Origin: Triparma columacea
Lineage: Eukaryota; Sar; Bolidophyceae; Parmales; Triparmaceae
Assembly: GCA_030267965.1 (NCBI GenBank)
Contig: BRYA01000322.1
Span: 7,656 to 71,655 of the forward strand
Reading direction: 5' to 3'
DNA length: 64,000 nucleotides
In this document: positions 52,310-64,000 of the stretch, one piece after another
Position numbering within the stretch: position 1 is the first letter of the stretch
Layout: each line of letters opens with the position of its first letter
Translations under genes and position numbers: made by a program
Notes under the pieces: generated by a model
The model's database searches: none
What the model was told of the DNA's origin: nothing
Seen by the model: the letters and a program-made list of their open reading frames with translations, nothing else

Positions 52310-55300
52310 TCACTTCAATCCCTTGTTCCTGATTTCCCACCCCTTCCTGGCCCAAGCCTTCCCCATGTTCCTCTTGTAGCCTCTCCCCATCCCTCTCTTT
52401 ATCCACCCCTTCGGGTCTGGTCCGATCATCTTCAGCGTGTCGTAGTACCTCTTGTCCGCCCCCTCTAGCCCCTCGTACTTCCTCGCCCTCTGCACCTCCC
52501 TTAGCATTACGTTCTTGCTCATCCTCTGTCCCCCCCCTCCCCCCTTGCCCCCCCCCCTCCCCACTATCGCCTCCACATTAACCTCCCCATCCCTGTCCAT
52601 AAGCCCCCCCCTAATGGCTGCCCCCCTCAGCACCCCCACGTGCCTCTCCTTCGGCGCGACCCCTCTTAGCCTAACGCACTCCTCCAGTTCCCTAATCCCC
52701 TCCTCCAGGTTTCCCCTGCTCCCGTGGTAGTGCACTAGCATGCCGTGGGTATCAACGTCCAGGGTTCCCCCCTCCCACAGCACCGCCTCCTTGACTTTGT
52801 TGGCCTCCTCCAGCCTTTTGTTTTTGAGGAGCATCCTGATGATGCACCTGTGTGTCCTTTCGTTCTTCTCCACCCCGACCTCCCCGTACCTCTCCCCGTA
52901 GAACGCCAGGGCCGTCCTTATCTTGCCCGTCCTCTCGATGCTCGCCAGCGCCGCGTTCATAACTACGGTCGTGGCCTTCCCCTCCCTCACCGCCTCCTCC
53001 AGGAGCTCCATGGCCTCAACGTTACGGGCCAGGGCCACGGACCGGGCGTCCATCCCGATCTCGCCGGGGCTCCTGCAAGCCGCGACCTTTGAGGACAGGG
53101 AGCCGTTGCCGAACATCCCGTCGTTCTCCTCCTTGACTTCCCTGACCCTCTCGATCGTCGGTCTTGGGTTGAAGGGGTCCTCCACCTTTACTAATTCCGA
53201 CCCGTTCCCTCCCCCTCCCCCCCCCCCGACCTCCAGGGCGTCACTCCTCTCCATGAGGAACCCCCCGTCCTCCCCCTCTTCGTCCTCAGTATCCTCCCAC
53301 TCGTTCGATAGGCTAAGGGCCCTCTCAATGTCCTCTTCGCTTAGCTCCAGGTCTCCCCCCCCCGAGATCGCGAGCTCCGACTCCCTGCCCATGTACTCCT
53401 TCCTGAGTTGCTGCTCGATCATCTTGATGTTGATGTCGTCGTCCTCCCCCTCCCCCATTGCCTCCTCCCACGTGACCTTCCCCCCTTCCGCCCCGACGAG
53501 TTCCTTAACTCTTTCCTTCTCTTCCCATCTCTCCTTCCCTATAACCTCGTCGATCTTCCACCCCTCCGCAATCGGCCATCTCCCTGTCCCCAGGTCGTCC
53601 TCCTGTCTAATCCCTTCGAATCTCTTCCTCTTAAGTTTCCCCCTATTGCTTCTCCCCTCCCCCCCCTTGTCGTCCCAGACGTCCCAGTCCATGCTAGCTA
53701 CCGCCGTCTCCATTCCCGTCATTCCCGGTACGCTCTGCGTATTTACGCCCTCGTAAGGCTGCTCCATGCTGGTCACCAGGGCGTTGCGGATGCAGACGTC
53801 GTCGCTTAAGACGCCGTAGGCGTTGTTGATTATGGGGCTGGTTAGGGTTGCGCTTATGGCTGAGGCGTAGTCGGAGGATGACCAACCGACGACACCGGGA
53901 CCGAGGAAACCGGGGGATGAAGGGTCGATGGATACCAGAGCACTGGGGGGGGGGAGGGGAGAGGAAGCGATTATTGTTAATTTACCACCGGCGGCAGTTC
54001 TCCTGCACTCTCACGCATTCTCAGACATTCTCACCTCGCCTCTCCCTCGCTATTTGCCCCGATTTCTTCATTGCAGTAGTCTCTCATGGTGACTTCCCTC
54101 GCCTTGATGATGGCCTTTGCCGTGTCCCAGTCCCCCATCCCCCCCACCGCCCCCACGACGCTCCTCCAAACCCCCGGCCCGTACACATTGAAGCCGTCCT
54201 CCTCCCCCATCATGTCCACGACCTCCCTGATCATCTTCGCGTAGTACTGCGCCAGGCTCGGGTCCTTGGAGATCTCAGTGTGGTCGTACCGCACGGACAT
54301 CCTGATGGCGTTGAAGACCTCAGAGTAGCAAGCCTCGTCGCGGACCTCAGGGACGATCTCGTTCAAAACGTTTATTGCCCTCTCCCCCTCTCCCTTGTAA
54401 CTGCAGCACCTGAGGTCGAGCTTCTGGAGGCCCAGCATTTCCCCCTCATCCCCCGTGGACAATTCCCTGATGTTCCTGTTGAGGACGATGCTGTTCCTGA
54501 CCCACTCCAAGTTCCTCGGGTCCTTGCCTAGGATTTTATAACCGAAGCTGACTGCTGCATCTATCGCACCTTCCTCCCCGACCTCCTTGGCTCTTTCTAA
54601 CCTCCCCTCCCACATTTCGATAAGTTCCTCGCTCCCCCTTCCTTTATAATCCTGGTTCCAAACCCAGTTCGCAATCCCCCCGACCTCCTCGAGTCCGTTC
54701 AATCCCCCTCCCCCGACAACCATGGAGACGCCGGTAACAACGTCCTCCTGCCTAATAATCTCCTTGAAGATTTCCTCCGGCAGCTTCAAGTTAACCCCCA
54801 GGAAGCCCAGGACTTCCCCTACCCTCCCCTTCCTCCCCCCCGCCCCGTAGTGTTTGATGAGCTCGTGCTTGACCACGCTCGCCGTGGTCTTTACGGCTGC
54901 CTCCAATTTTGAGTCGTCACCCTTCTTGAGGTTCTCGATTATGCTCCCGCAGTGCTTGTCGAGGACGCGTCTACCCTCCTTCCTCATGATGCCCGAGTCG
55001 ATGCCCTCCACCAGCGCCGGGGGACCCCCCGAGGCCCCGGCGACAGCGCCCCCTGTGCCAATTTTAGAACCCTCCTCCCCTACCCCAAGCATTTCCACCT
55101 CCAAGCCAGACTTCAAAACCAAATCCCTGTACCTGCTAGCCTCCCCCTCCCCCACCTCCGGCCTCACCCCGTAGAGTATCTCTCTGACAAGCTCGTCGTA
55201 GACCTCCCCCTTCCACTTTTCTTCTCCTAACCCGTTTGTGATCATGGGTAGGTTGAAGTCCTTCCCCTTAACTTTGAAGCTCTCAAAAGCCTCCACGTCC

Positions 55301-55485
55301 ATCTCCGCGTTCATCTCCCTCCTAACGCTCATCGGCTCTGAGTGCTCCCCCTTTACACCACGACGGACGGAAAGCTTTGGACCTGTCTTTGCAGCTCGAC
55401 GACGACGGGTGTGCTTGGTGCTCTTCTTGGGAGTGAAAGCTGAATTACCACCACGACGACCAAGGAGAGCGAGTGTTCGGAGCAT
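52310..55485 (-). CDS. Large PPR-like organellar protein
   Basis: Exon 1 (55485-54035) and exon 2 (53942-52310) join in phase 2 (GTGAGA donor; acceptor after a C run) for 1027 aa. The start MLRTLALLGRRGGNSAF with following Arg/Lys-rich residues looks like a mitochondrial presequence; an in-frame codon further up gives no better start. Exon 1 is mostly helical. Exon 2 has an acidic region, then degenerate ~35-residue helical hairpins like pentatricopeptide repeats (VVMNAALASIERTGKIRTAL, THRCIIRMLLKNKRLEEANK, THGMLVHYHGSRGNLEEGI). The C-terminus is basic. PPR proteins bind organellar RNA. Assignment to PPR rests on pattern only. Confidence 0.6.
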
Positions 55486-55741
55486 TCTGATAAGATATTT
55501 GGGGGGAAAACCGACGACGGAGAACGTATGGAGGATTTTCTTGGTCAAGAAAGGGGTGGATGAGGGAGGACAGGCGTTGGTGGAGGTGTTATGAGGGGTT
55601 TGAAAGGTATTTAACTGAATGAATGGAACCAATTGATAATTTTAGGGCGTCGAAGAGTTATTATGCGGGAAGAAGCGGCAGTTGTAGGTTTAAGCCTTGA
55701 TTTCGTTTTCAGGCCGGATCTGATTTTGGAAAAAAGGAAAT

Positions 55742-56251
55742 ATGGGCATTTTAGATAAGTTAGGATTCGGAGGAGCTAGTGAGGCTGCACCTGCCCCTAA
55801 ACCAAAGGTCGGGAAGAGCGGCAAAAAGATCTGTTGCAGTGTAAGTTCAATCTTTGAGGTTGTGGAAGGGTCTCCGCTGAGGCCAGTCTTGTGCACTGCA
55901 TTCTTTGGATAACAGAGGGATGATAGACGCATTTGAAACGATGTGCAAGATAGGTTTCACGCATCACCCACAAATACGTCAGGACATTGTAATTATGTCG
56001 ACAAAAAGAGCGTTAGAAATGACTTTTGGGACTTCCTCTGGAGTCGACTTGAGGCCTCACTTTGAATTCTTCAATTAAGACACTCCTCTACTTGCTGACG
56101 CCCCCCTCCCACACTCATCCTCCTCCCGCAGTGTCCCGATACAAAGAAACCAAGAGATGTTTGCATAGTTGAGAAAGGAGAGGAAGCATGCAAGGACCTC
56201 ATTGAAGCACACAAGGCTTGCCTCAGGGCTGAGGGCTTCGACGTGAAGTGA
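55742..56251 (+). CDS. COX17: COX17 copper chaperone
   Basis: Two short exons, 55742-55840 (ending at GTAAGT) and 56132-56251, join in phase 0 to a 72-aa protein. It reads SGKKICCS across the splice into [18 protein letters not shown], with the copper-binding CC-x-C, then Cx8C and Cx9C helices ([21 protein letters not shown]) exactly as in COX17, ending [12 protein letters not shown]17 delivers copper to SCO1 and COX11 in the mitochondrial intermembrane space; it is imported by the MIA40 disulfide relay and needs no presequence, as seen. The 291-bp intron holds nothing else visible. Confidence 0.93.
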
Positions 56252-56317
56252 TGACGAAGGAGTCACTCATGATTTATCAAATAAATAGTACGGACAACCT
56301 TTTCTAAACATAAAATG

Positions 56318-57311
56318 TCACCCTTTACCAAAGGATGTGTCAAACAATTTCTTTGTCCACTCCACTCCCAAGAATAGAGCCGCATTGCTTGGGAAGGCCC
56401 TGACCATTGTCGGACCTAGTCCCGCAAATAGACCATTTATCACCCCCCTCTTCCTGGCCACGTCAGCCATGATTGGAAAGTACCCTCCCAAAACTTTTCC
56501 CTTTGGATCGCTTTGGAGTATGGTTTTAGGCACGTCAAACGGCATCGCAACAAACCACCCAATCATGCCCGCCAGTCCCCCACTCAGCAAGTAGTTCAAG
56601 TCCTCCGGCAGCCTCCCATCAGACAGCGTGAAGAGCGAGAACTTAGAGAGCTCGTAACTCCCGAAAAATACCGCGTAGAAGGGCGCGTCCCTCATTATCT
56701 GGCCGTCGACCCCGACGAAGAGGCCCGCCATTCCTCTCTCCCTTAAAATATCTTTGGTTATTCTCACGGAGCTAACAGCTGCGGTCATAATCTGTGTCCT
56801 AGTCTTAACAACCTCAGAGGAGATCAAGACAAAGGAGCTGCAGAAGCCAGTGCCCAAGCCGAACAGAGCCGGTCTAACAATGTCGTTGTAGAATTCTAAC
56901 TTCACCCTCCCTCCCCCAGCCTGCCCCATGTCGAACGGTTCCAGGGGGCTGGGGAAGCTCCTCTTTAACTGCTCGTTGATGCCGAAGGCCACGGCGTTCT
57001 CGATGCACATCCCAAGGGTGGTGGGGACCACGCCCTTCCAGAGGGCGAGGGGGGACTCGGCGCGGATTATTTTTAGGAATGTGGAAGTTGGGGATAGGGG
57101 GCTGGAGGTGGGAGCTTGGAGACGCACTTTTAGCGTGTCAAAAGGCTGGGGGGTGGGGAGAGGAAGGATTAGCTAAATCATCATAGAGAGGAAGACGAAA
57201 ACTCTCTCTCACCTGTCCAGTGTATGCACAGAATAAAGAGCCTACAAATGCGGATGTAACATCTCGTCCAGTTGTCATTATAAAACCATCCTTTGACACA
57301 TCGAAGGACAT
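56318..57311 (-). CDS. Mitochondrial carrier family (SLC25) protein
   Basis: Exons 57311-57213 and 57145-56318 (GTGAGA donor, phase 0) give 308 aa, the usual carrier length. Repeat 1 signature PFDTLKVRLQA is formed right at the splice; repeat 2 has SEVVKTRTQIM, where the usual Pro of PxD/ExxK/R is replaced by Ser; repeat 3 has MPFDVPKTILQSD. Six transmembrane helices and GVDGQIMRDAPFYAVFFGSYE are as expected for the ornithine/carnitine/basic amino acid group. Substrate not determinable by eye. Its stop is 66 bp from that of convergent COX17. Confidence 0.88.
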
Positions 57312-57582
57312 CACAAGGGTTGAAGGAAGGCGACGAGGGGGGGAGGGTGTAGCTTTTTTTGAAGGAAGACTCTACGAACGTTCAAGGACCTTTAAGAGTA
57401 CCAACGGGAAGTCAATTGATCTTCCTAAGACCAAACGATACGGCGCACTGGCACTTTGACACAGATTTCTTCTCCGGTTTGTTCTTTGTCTTTGGCAATT
57501 CTACCTTTCCACTCTTGCGCCCCTCTGTGATTTCCTGTATTTATTTCATCCTTCCTCACCCCAGTAAAATACGATTTTTCTG

Positions 57583-59232
57583 TTACGACGAGAAATCTTG
57601 CAGCAGACTTGACTCCAAGTCTGTTAAATCTTCGTTGCCACCCCCCCCGCCCCCACTGCCGACACCCCCCCCCACGCTTACACTCAACTTCTCCACCACC
57701 TTATCTAGCTCCCCCATCTTTCCCGCGATTGCTGGTATGCTGAGTATGTTAATCGCCAGAACTGGAAGGCATAGCACAAATATGATCCAGTTTCCGGTTC
57801 CCTTGTCCATCCTCTGGAGCGCGTACCCCGCGACCAGCGGTCCAGTGCTCTTCCCCGCGCTCATAAAAACGCTCCATATGCCCCCAAGGAGGCCCTGGTT
57901 CCCACCCTCGTACTCGACAACCTGCGTGAAGTACGCAGAGTTGCTGGGGGTGACGAGGCAGATCCCGTAGATCAGAATGGCCCCGCCCCCCAGGAAGGGG
58001 ACTATGGGGAGGATTTGCCCGCTGTCGAAAGCGCACCAGAGCGCGAAGCCCGCTCCCATGCACCCAAGTCCCATGGTGATGGTGACCCTCCCCCCGATGG
58101 CCTTGCCAAACTTGATCCCGCTCACCATGCCCAGCATGCCCACGAAGGCCGCCCCGGCGAAGAAGACGCTATTCTCTAGACTCCCCCATCCGTAATTCTT
58201 TTCCATGAGGGGCGTCGCAACTGTTTCGAGCGAACAGAGCTGAAAATTCACGCAGAAGGTCGTCAAGACCATGAACCATCCCCCCCCGCCCCCCAGGCAC
58301 CGACGCACCCCCGCCCAGGCGTTCTCGTTGTCGTCGTCTCGGATGCTCTCCTTCCTAATGGTGGTGTTCTTCTTCGGTGGCGGCTCTGTGAAGATTGTTA
58401 GGAAGCTAATCAGCATCCCAAGCTGCAGGGCCGCCATAATATATCCAGGCGCCGTGTCCTGAGAGAGGGAGAGAGGGGGCAATAAGTGAAAGTGAACGAG
58501 CGATCTAACGAGTGTTACCCCAACTCTTACCTCATTAAAATGAAACCACCCTACGTCAACTTGTACGTCCCTCACGATGGCGATTAAGGCGGGGCCGAGC
58601 ATCACTCCTAAAAGGTCAAAGACCATTTGCTTGCCAATTACGGACCCGAATTCGTCGGCCTCAACGCACTGGGATATGTAAGACCTACTTAGCGTTGTAT
58701 TTGAGGCGCCAAATCCGGTGAGAATTCGACCGAGGATCAAGAAGCTCTGAGAAGTGAGAAGGGTAGAGAGTCAAAATGATGATGGATCTTGCGTTGATGT
58801 ATGTATCGCCGTGCTCACCTTATCCCCGAGCGCCCCAGCAGCTCCATAGATGAAGCACCCCACCATTCCTACCGCCGCCGTGACACTGAAAACCTCCCTG
58901 AAGGGCCTCTCGTCCGCCCACCACCCTATGGGTATGAAAACTATCATTCGGACAATGGAGAATGCTGACAATAACAATCCGTAGAACATTGCATCGCCAC
59001 CAAGGAACTCTGTGTAGTGGTGCACGGTCGGCATCAGACAGCTGTACTCTACATTCATCGCAAATGTGTTGAAGTTAATCAGCCATAATGAAGGCTTCGG
59101 CAGCTGTGGGTCCTCTTTCATTGTTCCATGTTCTGAGATTGGAACATAAATATTTGACTGTCGAGAAGGGGGGTCAGTAAGGTGCCTAACTTGCCTCCCC
59201 CCCCTGAGAGCCCTCACCTCCTCATTCTCCAT
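57583..59232 (-). CDS. Major facilitator (MFSD8/CLN7-like) transporter
   Basis: Exons 59232-58819, 58746-58531 and 58458-57583 (GTGAGC and GTAAGA donors, all phase 0) give 501 aa. About twelve hydrophobic segments; the first is NFNTFAMNVEYSCLMPTVHHY, followed by the MFS motif-A-like loop GWWADERPFREVF and LILGRILTGFGASNTTLSRSYI (motif between TM4 and TM5). The pattern fits the MFSD8/CLN7 endolysosomal group or related vacuolar transporters. The N-terminus has an LTDPPSRQS region and the C-terminus an acidic stretch after poly-Gly (NEDLTDLESSLLQDF), possibly a dileucine sorting signal. Divergent from the coiled-coil gene with 103 bp between ATGs. Confidence 0.8.
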
Positions 59233-59335
59233 CTCAGTTAAACTGTCTTTTAGTCGGATTCGGAAGGGAAGGGCAGTCTGTTTGAGGCAGGGTATTCAAG
59301 GGAGAAAGCATTCAGTCCGAAGAAAGATCGAACCA

Positions 59336-62300
59336 ATGGACGCTGAGACCAAATCATGGCTTTCGTTCGATACATCTAAGTCTGAACGGACCTACTCTCC
59401 CGGAGGGTCCTCGCGAGGCGAGTCAGAAGACAACCACAACCTTGGTTCGGACCATGATGATCTGCATGAATTTCAGTCTCCCTCTGTCCCCAAGTTTGGG
59501 GACGTGCTATCGATGGTTGGAAACGAACCTCACCTCCACTCCCGACTGTCTTCTTTCGACGAGTCCGATTATCTACGCTCAAATCCCTCCCTCACTTTAA
59601 ATACAAATCCTTCTTCGAATCCTCCCCCTCCAACAGACCTCCTCCCGGACGCCGAACCTCAGATCCTTCGCCGCCTTTCCTCAGTAGATACCGATCCCGG
59701 CGACGAGCTTACGTCCACTTCCGTTTCTCTTTTTGCCCCGAACTGGTGGGACAGGATGGACAATGGAAATGGTTTCACCTCCACTCCCCTTCACCCCTCC
59801 GCGACGCAACACAACCCCATCCCAACCACCCCGTCCCAGGTCCTGCACGATCTCTACCCCAACCATAAGTTCCCGACCTTGAACCGCACGGAAAGCCAGA
59901 GCAGTGACCTTCTTTTGAAGACTGCTACTGATGAGTTTGTCCTGCTGGTGGGCGAGGGGAAGGACGACCATGACAACAGCAAGGATGTCGATACCAGTAC
60001 TGCTCGCGCCCTGACCGTCGATACAGGATCTGGGGAACACGCCGTAGACGAAGAGGAGGCCGCCCTGGCGACGGAGGGGGAGGTGGTCACTGCCATGGCT
60101 AGTAGTTCGACAGACAGTAGCAGCCAGCCGCCTATCAAGCAGCAGAGCATGAGGTAAGAATGAATGTACCAACGGGCATGAATATTGATTGGATCAAACA
60201 GCACGGCGGTTCCAAGCACTAACGCAACCCCCTTCATCACCCCCCCTCCCTTCTCCCCCCTCGCAGCCCAATCATGAAGAAGTTGGCTGAGCTGGAAAAG
60301 CAGATTGCATTGAAGCAGATGTCCGACCCAGACCTCCCCAAGACCGAATTCGAGGAGAAGGTGACTGTCAAGGCTCAGGAGACCGCTAGCGCCAGCCAAG
60401 TACAACCTTCACCTCATGTACAACCTGCACCTGCAGTACGAACAAACATCGAAGAAGACAATGATTTGAGATACAACAGCGACGTTGACAACGACAACAA
60501 GGAGTCCGTTACTCAATTGAATCCTAACCCCTCCTTTCCATTGCCACCACCACAACAGCCAACCTTACCAAGGAGGGACGAGTTCGCTTCCAGCATTAAT
60601 ATGAAAGATGAGAGCGACGAAGCAACGTCACAATTCCCTCCACGCCCTATTCCTACCGAAGAGCCTAAATACGTCGTTGCCCCTTCGACGCAGGTGCAGC
60701 CTCAAAGCACTGTCAACGACCAAGCGCTAGCTGCTCAGCTTAACGAGCTCATGTTGGAGAACCAGAAATTACGAGACGAGGTAAGTCAGGGTTAGTCACC
60801 TTCGAATTTCCACTCACTCCCTTCTCTCTCTTCCCCTCTTACCCGTTTCTCTATGTCACCCCCCTTCCCACCCCCTGTCCCCTCTCCCAAGCTCGCCTCC
60901 AAAACAGAGAAGTATGAGGTTCTTGAGGGAAACCTCTTCGCAGCGAACCGGACAATTTCAGAGACCAATGCTCTCCTTACCGCTGCGAACGAGAAGATTC
61001 GCACCTTGGAAACTGTCCCTCCAACAAACAACGAAGCAGTCACCAAGCTGCAGGAAGAGCTGAAGCTTGCGAATGAGACCAAGTCCGAGTTGGAGGCCAT
61101 GACTTCAACTCGCGTTCGTACCCTCACCAATTCCCTCCAAGCCCTCGAGGAGTCTCTTCGCGAGAGTTTTTCGCAGAACGAGAGAGTCAAGACAGTACAC
61201 AAAGATGAAGTTGACTACCTCATGGGGCAGCTCAGCAAGAGAGAGAATGAGATCCATAGTCTCAGCAGGAGCCTTACTGTTGCTGAGGTTGACAGCGACT
61301 GGAGAAGGTTGTTGGGCATCAGCAAGGCCAGCAATAGCGTGACTCCCCCAGATGCCGCGCAAGCCCCTCCCCCCCCCCCATCCTCCCTTTCCACCGCCGC
61401 AGCCGCTGCTGCAGAAACCACAGCACCTGCGAGAGTACCTTACCAGGCCCCCATCGCCAGTTTCACCAGCACGTCAAATAAAAGCAATGCTAGCTCCGGC
61501 ACCACCAAGCAAATATTCTCCCCTGACAACCCTCCCCTAAGTAGAAACAACTCAGACACTACATCTTCTTCCTCCGTTGCCCTGGAGAGAGAACTCGAGG
61601 CACAGAAAAGAGATATTGACTCATACGCACCCGCTCACTCTTCCGGACCAAACACTTTATCGCACTTTGTCGATTTCGAGCGCGAGAGAATGAGGAGAAG
61701 GCTCCAAACAGAGGAGAAGGAGGCCATGATGAGAAATGCGCACGACTCTTACAACCTCAAGGAGGAGGCTAAGAAGCACATGATGAGCGGTGACGGTGCG
61801 AGGGGAGCCCTATACCCGGCACAAATCGAGAAGAACGACGACCCACCTGCACAGCAACCCAAGAGGTCACAGTCTCCACAAATTTCCATGGAGGCTTCTC
61901 CAGCTCTAGATAACAGTCACCTCCAGAATCCCCACCTACAGCAGCACAAAGGGCAGTTCCGTAATTTCCATTCTTCCACAATCGGCAGCCTTCTCAGTTC
62001 CTCCTCCCCATCAAAAACAGTTCCCCCCCCGCGACATGAACACGGTGAACAAGCCCAAGAAGCGGAGACAGTGTACGGCCTTTCCTCGGAAGACCAACAC
62101 AATCGCCAACACGCGCGGAGACAATTAGTGGATCACCACGACAACCTCACGAGTTCCTCTGATTACGCACTCCTCTCCTCCGACCCAACGAAGGACAGTG
62201 GCTTGACTTACGGTGTCTCCTCAAAGCACCAACACAACCGGCCGCACGCGCGGAGGCAGCTAGCAGACCACGAAGACAACCTCACGACCCTGTCCGACTA

Positions 62301-62910
62301 TGCACCCCTCACCTCTGATTCGAAGGAGGGCGGGCCAAGGCAGAGAGGGCTTACTGTCCATGGTGTCAAGAGTGAAGAGTTTGGTGAGAGGTCTCTGAGG
62401 CCTGGGAGGAAATTCATTCAGGGTCCCGGCGGAGGGCAGGATGGGGGGTTCAAGGGAGTACTTGAGGGGATCTACGGGACGGACGATGCCCTTCCGCAGG
62501 ACAGGCAAAAAACGAAGCATACAACTAAAGAAAGCAACCATGAAGATGACGAAAGTAGCGCGCGAGCCAAGAAACCCGCCGGCTCTTCGCCACCCCGTGA
62601 CTTCTCACCTTTTTCCAAGCCAGTGGGAAAGTTTAGTTTGAACCGGAAGTCTTCCGCCCCCTTTGCAACCGAGGAAACTGTGAGAAAGGTCAGGCTGCTG
62701 GTCGAGGAAGAGGAGAAGAAGCTCATGGACCTCGGGTTGAATGCAGTGCTGCTAAAATCAGAGGCCGACCGCATAAGTAGGGCAAAGAGAACAGCGGGGA
62801 ACATAAGGAGGAGCAAGGAAATTGAGGGACTGCTTGGACAAGGAAGCAAAGAAAGCAGTCGACTCAGACGAAGTCTGAAGGATAAAAAAGAGCGCCTCGG
62901 TCTGAGCTAA
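59336..62910 (+). CDS. Large coiled-coil, low-complexity protein
   Basis: Exons 59336-60153, 60267-60780 and 60892-62910 (GTAAGA and GTAAGT donors; phases 2 and 0) give 1116 aa. The N-terminal ~270 residues are Ser/Asp/Pro-rich and disordered. A helix (MKKLAELEKQIALKQM) and a coiled coil (LAAQLNELMLENQKLRDE through ~580) follow. After Pro/Ala-rich linkers there is an internally repeated block (YGLSSEDQHNRQHARRQL / YGVSSKHQHNRPHARRQL). The C-terminus has a conserved-looking charged helix (VRKVRLLVEEEEKKLMDLGL). No family is recognised; a cytoskeletal or centrosomal scaffold is possible. The last acceptor is AAG. Confidence 0.65.
62068..62330 (+). repeat. Two imperfect ~125-bp repeats in coiled-coil gene
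   Basis: Two direct repeats (about 62068-62195 and 62196-62330) encode the units beginning TVYGLSSEDQHNRQHARRQL and LTYGVSSKHQHNRPHARRQL, each continuing DNLT...SDYA. A third degenerate unit (LTVHGVKSEEFGERSLRPGR) follows. Confidence 0.8.
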
Positions 62911-63070
62911 GTAGGACCCCTAGGGGAAAAAAATTGAACCACGAAACGCACGGCGATTTTTTCTCAGCTGATTTATTTGGGATGATTGATTTTGATATAA
63001 ATTATTACCGGATTGGAAATTGTGGCCAAGAAGTCGAAGTCACGGTCCTGCGCATCGTCTAAGCTTGGCC

Positions 63071-64000
63071 ATGGGTTCGACCGTCTCGGTTGACTCGAAC
63101 GCGAAGTATCTTGTGCTGCCAGACAATCAGTCCCAAGAAGTCCTCCCTGCTTTAGTTAAGGAATATGTTGAGTCAATTGCGCATTCTGTGGCTTCTCGTC
63201 AAGCTGACAGCACCCCAAGCCGGTTATCACCGTCGAACACAATGCAATTGGCGAGAAAATGGAGCAGCGCTGAGACATTGCAGCTAGAAAGCACAACACA
63301 ACTCAAGGCATCGGGAGTCCTGCCTCGAATCAACTCTATCCAGTCCATCGCCTTGACTCACAAGCTAAAGAGGCTTGGTTCCTATACGCAGATGGTAGCG
63401 TCCGAAAATATTGGTTCTTCGAAATCGACTTATAAGATATCCTTTGACCGACCAAACAGCCGCCTTGTCCTGGATCCTCTGTCTGGGATGAAGAGGATCG
63501 CAAGTACGCCCGCGATGAAGTTCCCGGACGAGCTCTCTCGCGTGAGCCCAGAACTTCACCCGAGAACCAGGATCCTGTCCGAGATCCAAGAAGTTGAGAA
63601 CGAGAGCTGCCCCTCGAGCCCGATTAAGGGCCCCCCTCCCTCAAAACCTTTTCCCAGGCTCACCATAGATATAGGCTCAGGTGGCGATGAACCAGCAGTG
63701 CTGCCGCAAGCAGAGAACAAATCAGTCTTGGAGGCCTCCGATAGCAAACCTCCGCCATCTTTCAAGCCGCCTCCTCGACTTACCTTGAGTAAAATGACTT
63801 CTTTTGAGGACGACGAGGACTGGGGACTCGTTTCTGATGACGAAAATGAGGCCTCCACGGCCCTATCACCTCGGGCCATGAAGCCAAAGTTGAGCATGCA
63901 CGCTGAAGATACCCAGGAGAGCTACAGGATAACCGAGAGCGGGACCATCTGGATTGATGAGCTAGAGGAGCCAATAACAGAACTTGGCTCCGCGGCTAAG
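63071..64000 (+). CDS. N-myristoylated protein, possibly protein kinase N-terminus (partial)
   Basis: The frame is open from ATG 63071 to the window end (310 codons, no stop). The start MGSTVSVDSNAKY fits an N-myristoylation signal (Gly2, Ser/Thr at 6). The region is Ser/Pro-rich and disordered, with FEDDEDWGLVSDDENEAST. The last visible segment, SGTIWIDELEEPITELGSAAK, has the spacing of residues that lead into the Gly-rich loop of a protein kinase such as a MAPKK, but the kinase domain is beyond the window. Function is therefore tentative. 160 bp separates it from the upstream coiled-coil gene. Confidence 0.6.
   Translation, partial: MGSTVSVDSNAKYLVLPDNQSQEVLPALVKEYVESIAHSVASRQADSTPSRLSPSNTMQLARKWSSAETLQLESTTQLKASGVLPRINSIQSIALTHKLKRLGSYTQMVASENIGSSKSTYKISFDRPNSRLVLDPLSGMKRIASTPAMKFPDELSRVSPELHPRTRILSEIQEVENESCPSSPIKGPPPSKPFPRLTIDIGSGGDEPAVLPQAENKSVLEASDSKPPPSFKPPPRLTLSKMTSFEDDEDWGLVSDDENEASTALSPRAMKPKLSMHAEDTQESYRITESGTIWIDELEEPITELGSAAK

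Overview
This is a gene-dense nuclear window from a eukaryote, most likely an ochrophyte (photosynthetic stramenopile) alga. The evidence is short spliceosomal introns (about 65-400 bp, almost all GTGAG or GTAAG donors), mitochondrial proteins with import presequences (ATP synthase alpha, COX17, a carrier), and several nuclear genes for plastid-type proteins whose N-termini look like the bipartite heterokont presequence: an ER signal peptide followed by a Phe-containing cleavage motif (mTERF, PNPase, CPP1-like, DUF1415, probably RlmN and a Rieske protein). The LRR protein with IPDGVTSIG-type repeats also fits diatom or Parmales/bolidophyte genomes. The exact lineage is an inference. No transposase, CRISPR, rRNA or tRNA was recognised.

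Layout. 1-731: 5' part of an unknown acidic gene (minus). 732-2024: intergenic, with one weak small-gene candidate and a 21-23% GC tract. 2.0-7.5 kb: a divergent pair of plastid RNA-metabolism genes, mTERF (minus) and PNPase (plus). 7.7-17.2 kb: a PH/CaaX protein and the very large endosomal DnaJ protein RME-8/DNAJC13. 17.3-28.3 kb: Rieske protein, CPP1-like protein, SET methyltransferase, mitochondrial ATP synthase alpha (with an assembly gap over its P-loop), an RRM/U-box/RRM protein and an unknown membrane protein. 28.4-42.9 kb: a two-TM microprotein, prenylcysteine methylesterase, SGNH hydrolase, Qc-SNARE, secreted unknown, ADCK1, beta-hexosaminidase, ankyrin protein, METTL21-like methyltransferase, DUF1415 protein and TFIIH p52. 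43.1-50.3 kb: a tandemly repeated cassette (below). 50.4-64 kb: ABM-domain protein, zinc-finger/TM protein, PPR-like protein, COX17, mitochondrial carrier, MFSD8-like transporter, a long coiled-coil protein and the 5' part of a probable kinase gene.

The least ordinary region is 43142-50337. A convergent two-gene unit (BspA-type LRR gene on plus, U-box + Sel1-repeat gene on minus, followed by a ~350-bp flanking repeat R) occurs as one complete unit (unit 1), one unit with a 5'-deleted LRR gene (unit 2) and one orphan copy of R. An intron-containing RlmN-like gene sits exactly at the unit 1/unit 2 junction. The two U-box/Sel1 copies differ mainly by amino-acid-changing substitutions in the Sel1 half, whereas the adjacent non-coding DNA and the LRR C-terminal domain are nearly identical. 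This looks like a rapidly diversifying LRR plus ubiquitin-ligase pair.

Most intergenic gaps are only 18-300 bp. Genes come as divergent pairs with shared promoters and as tightly convergent pairs. Exon models were built by eye from splice signals, reading-frame continuity and family resemblance.
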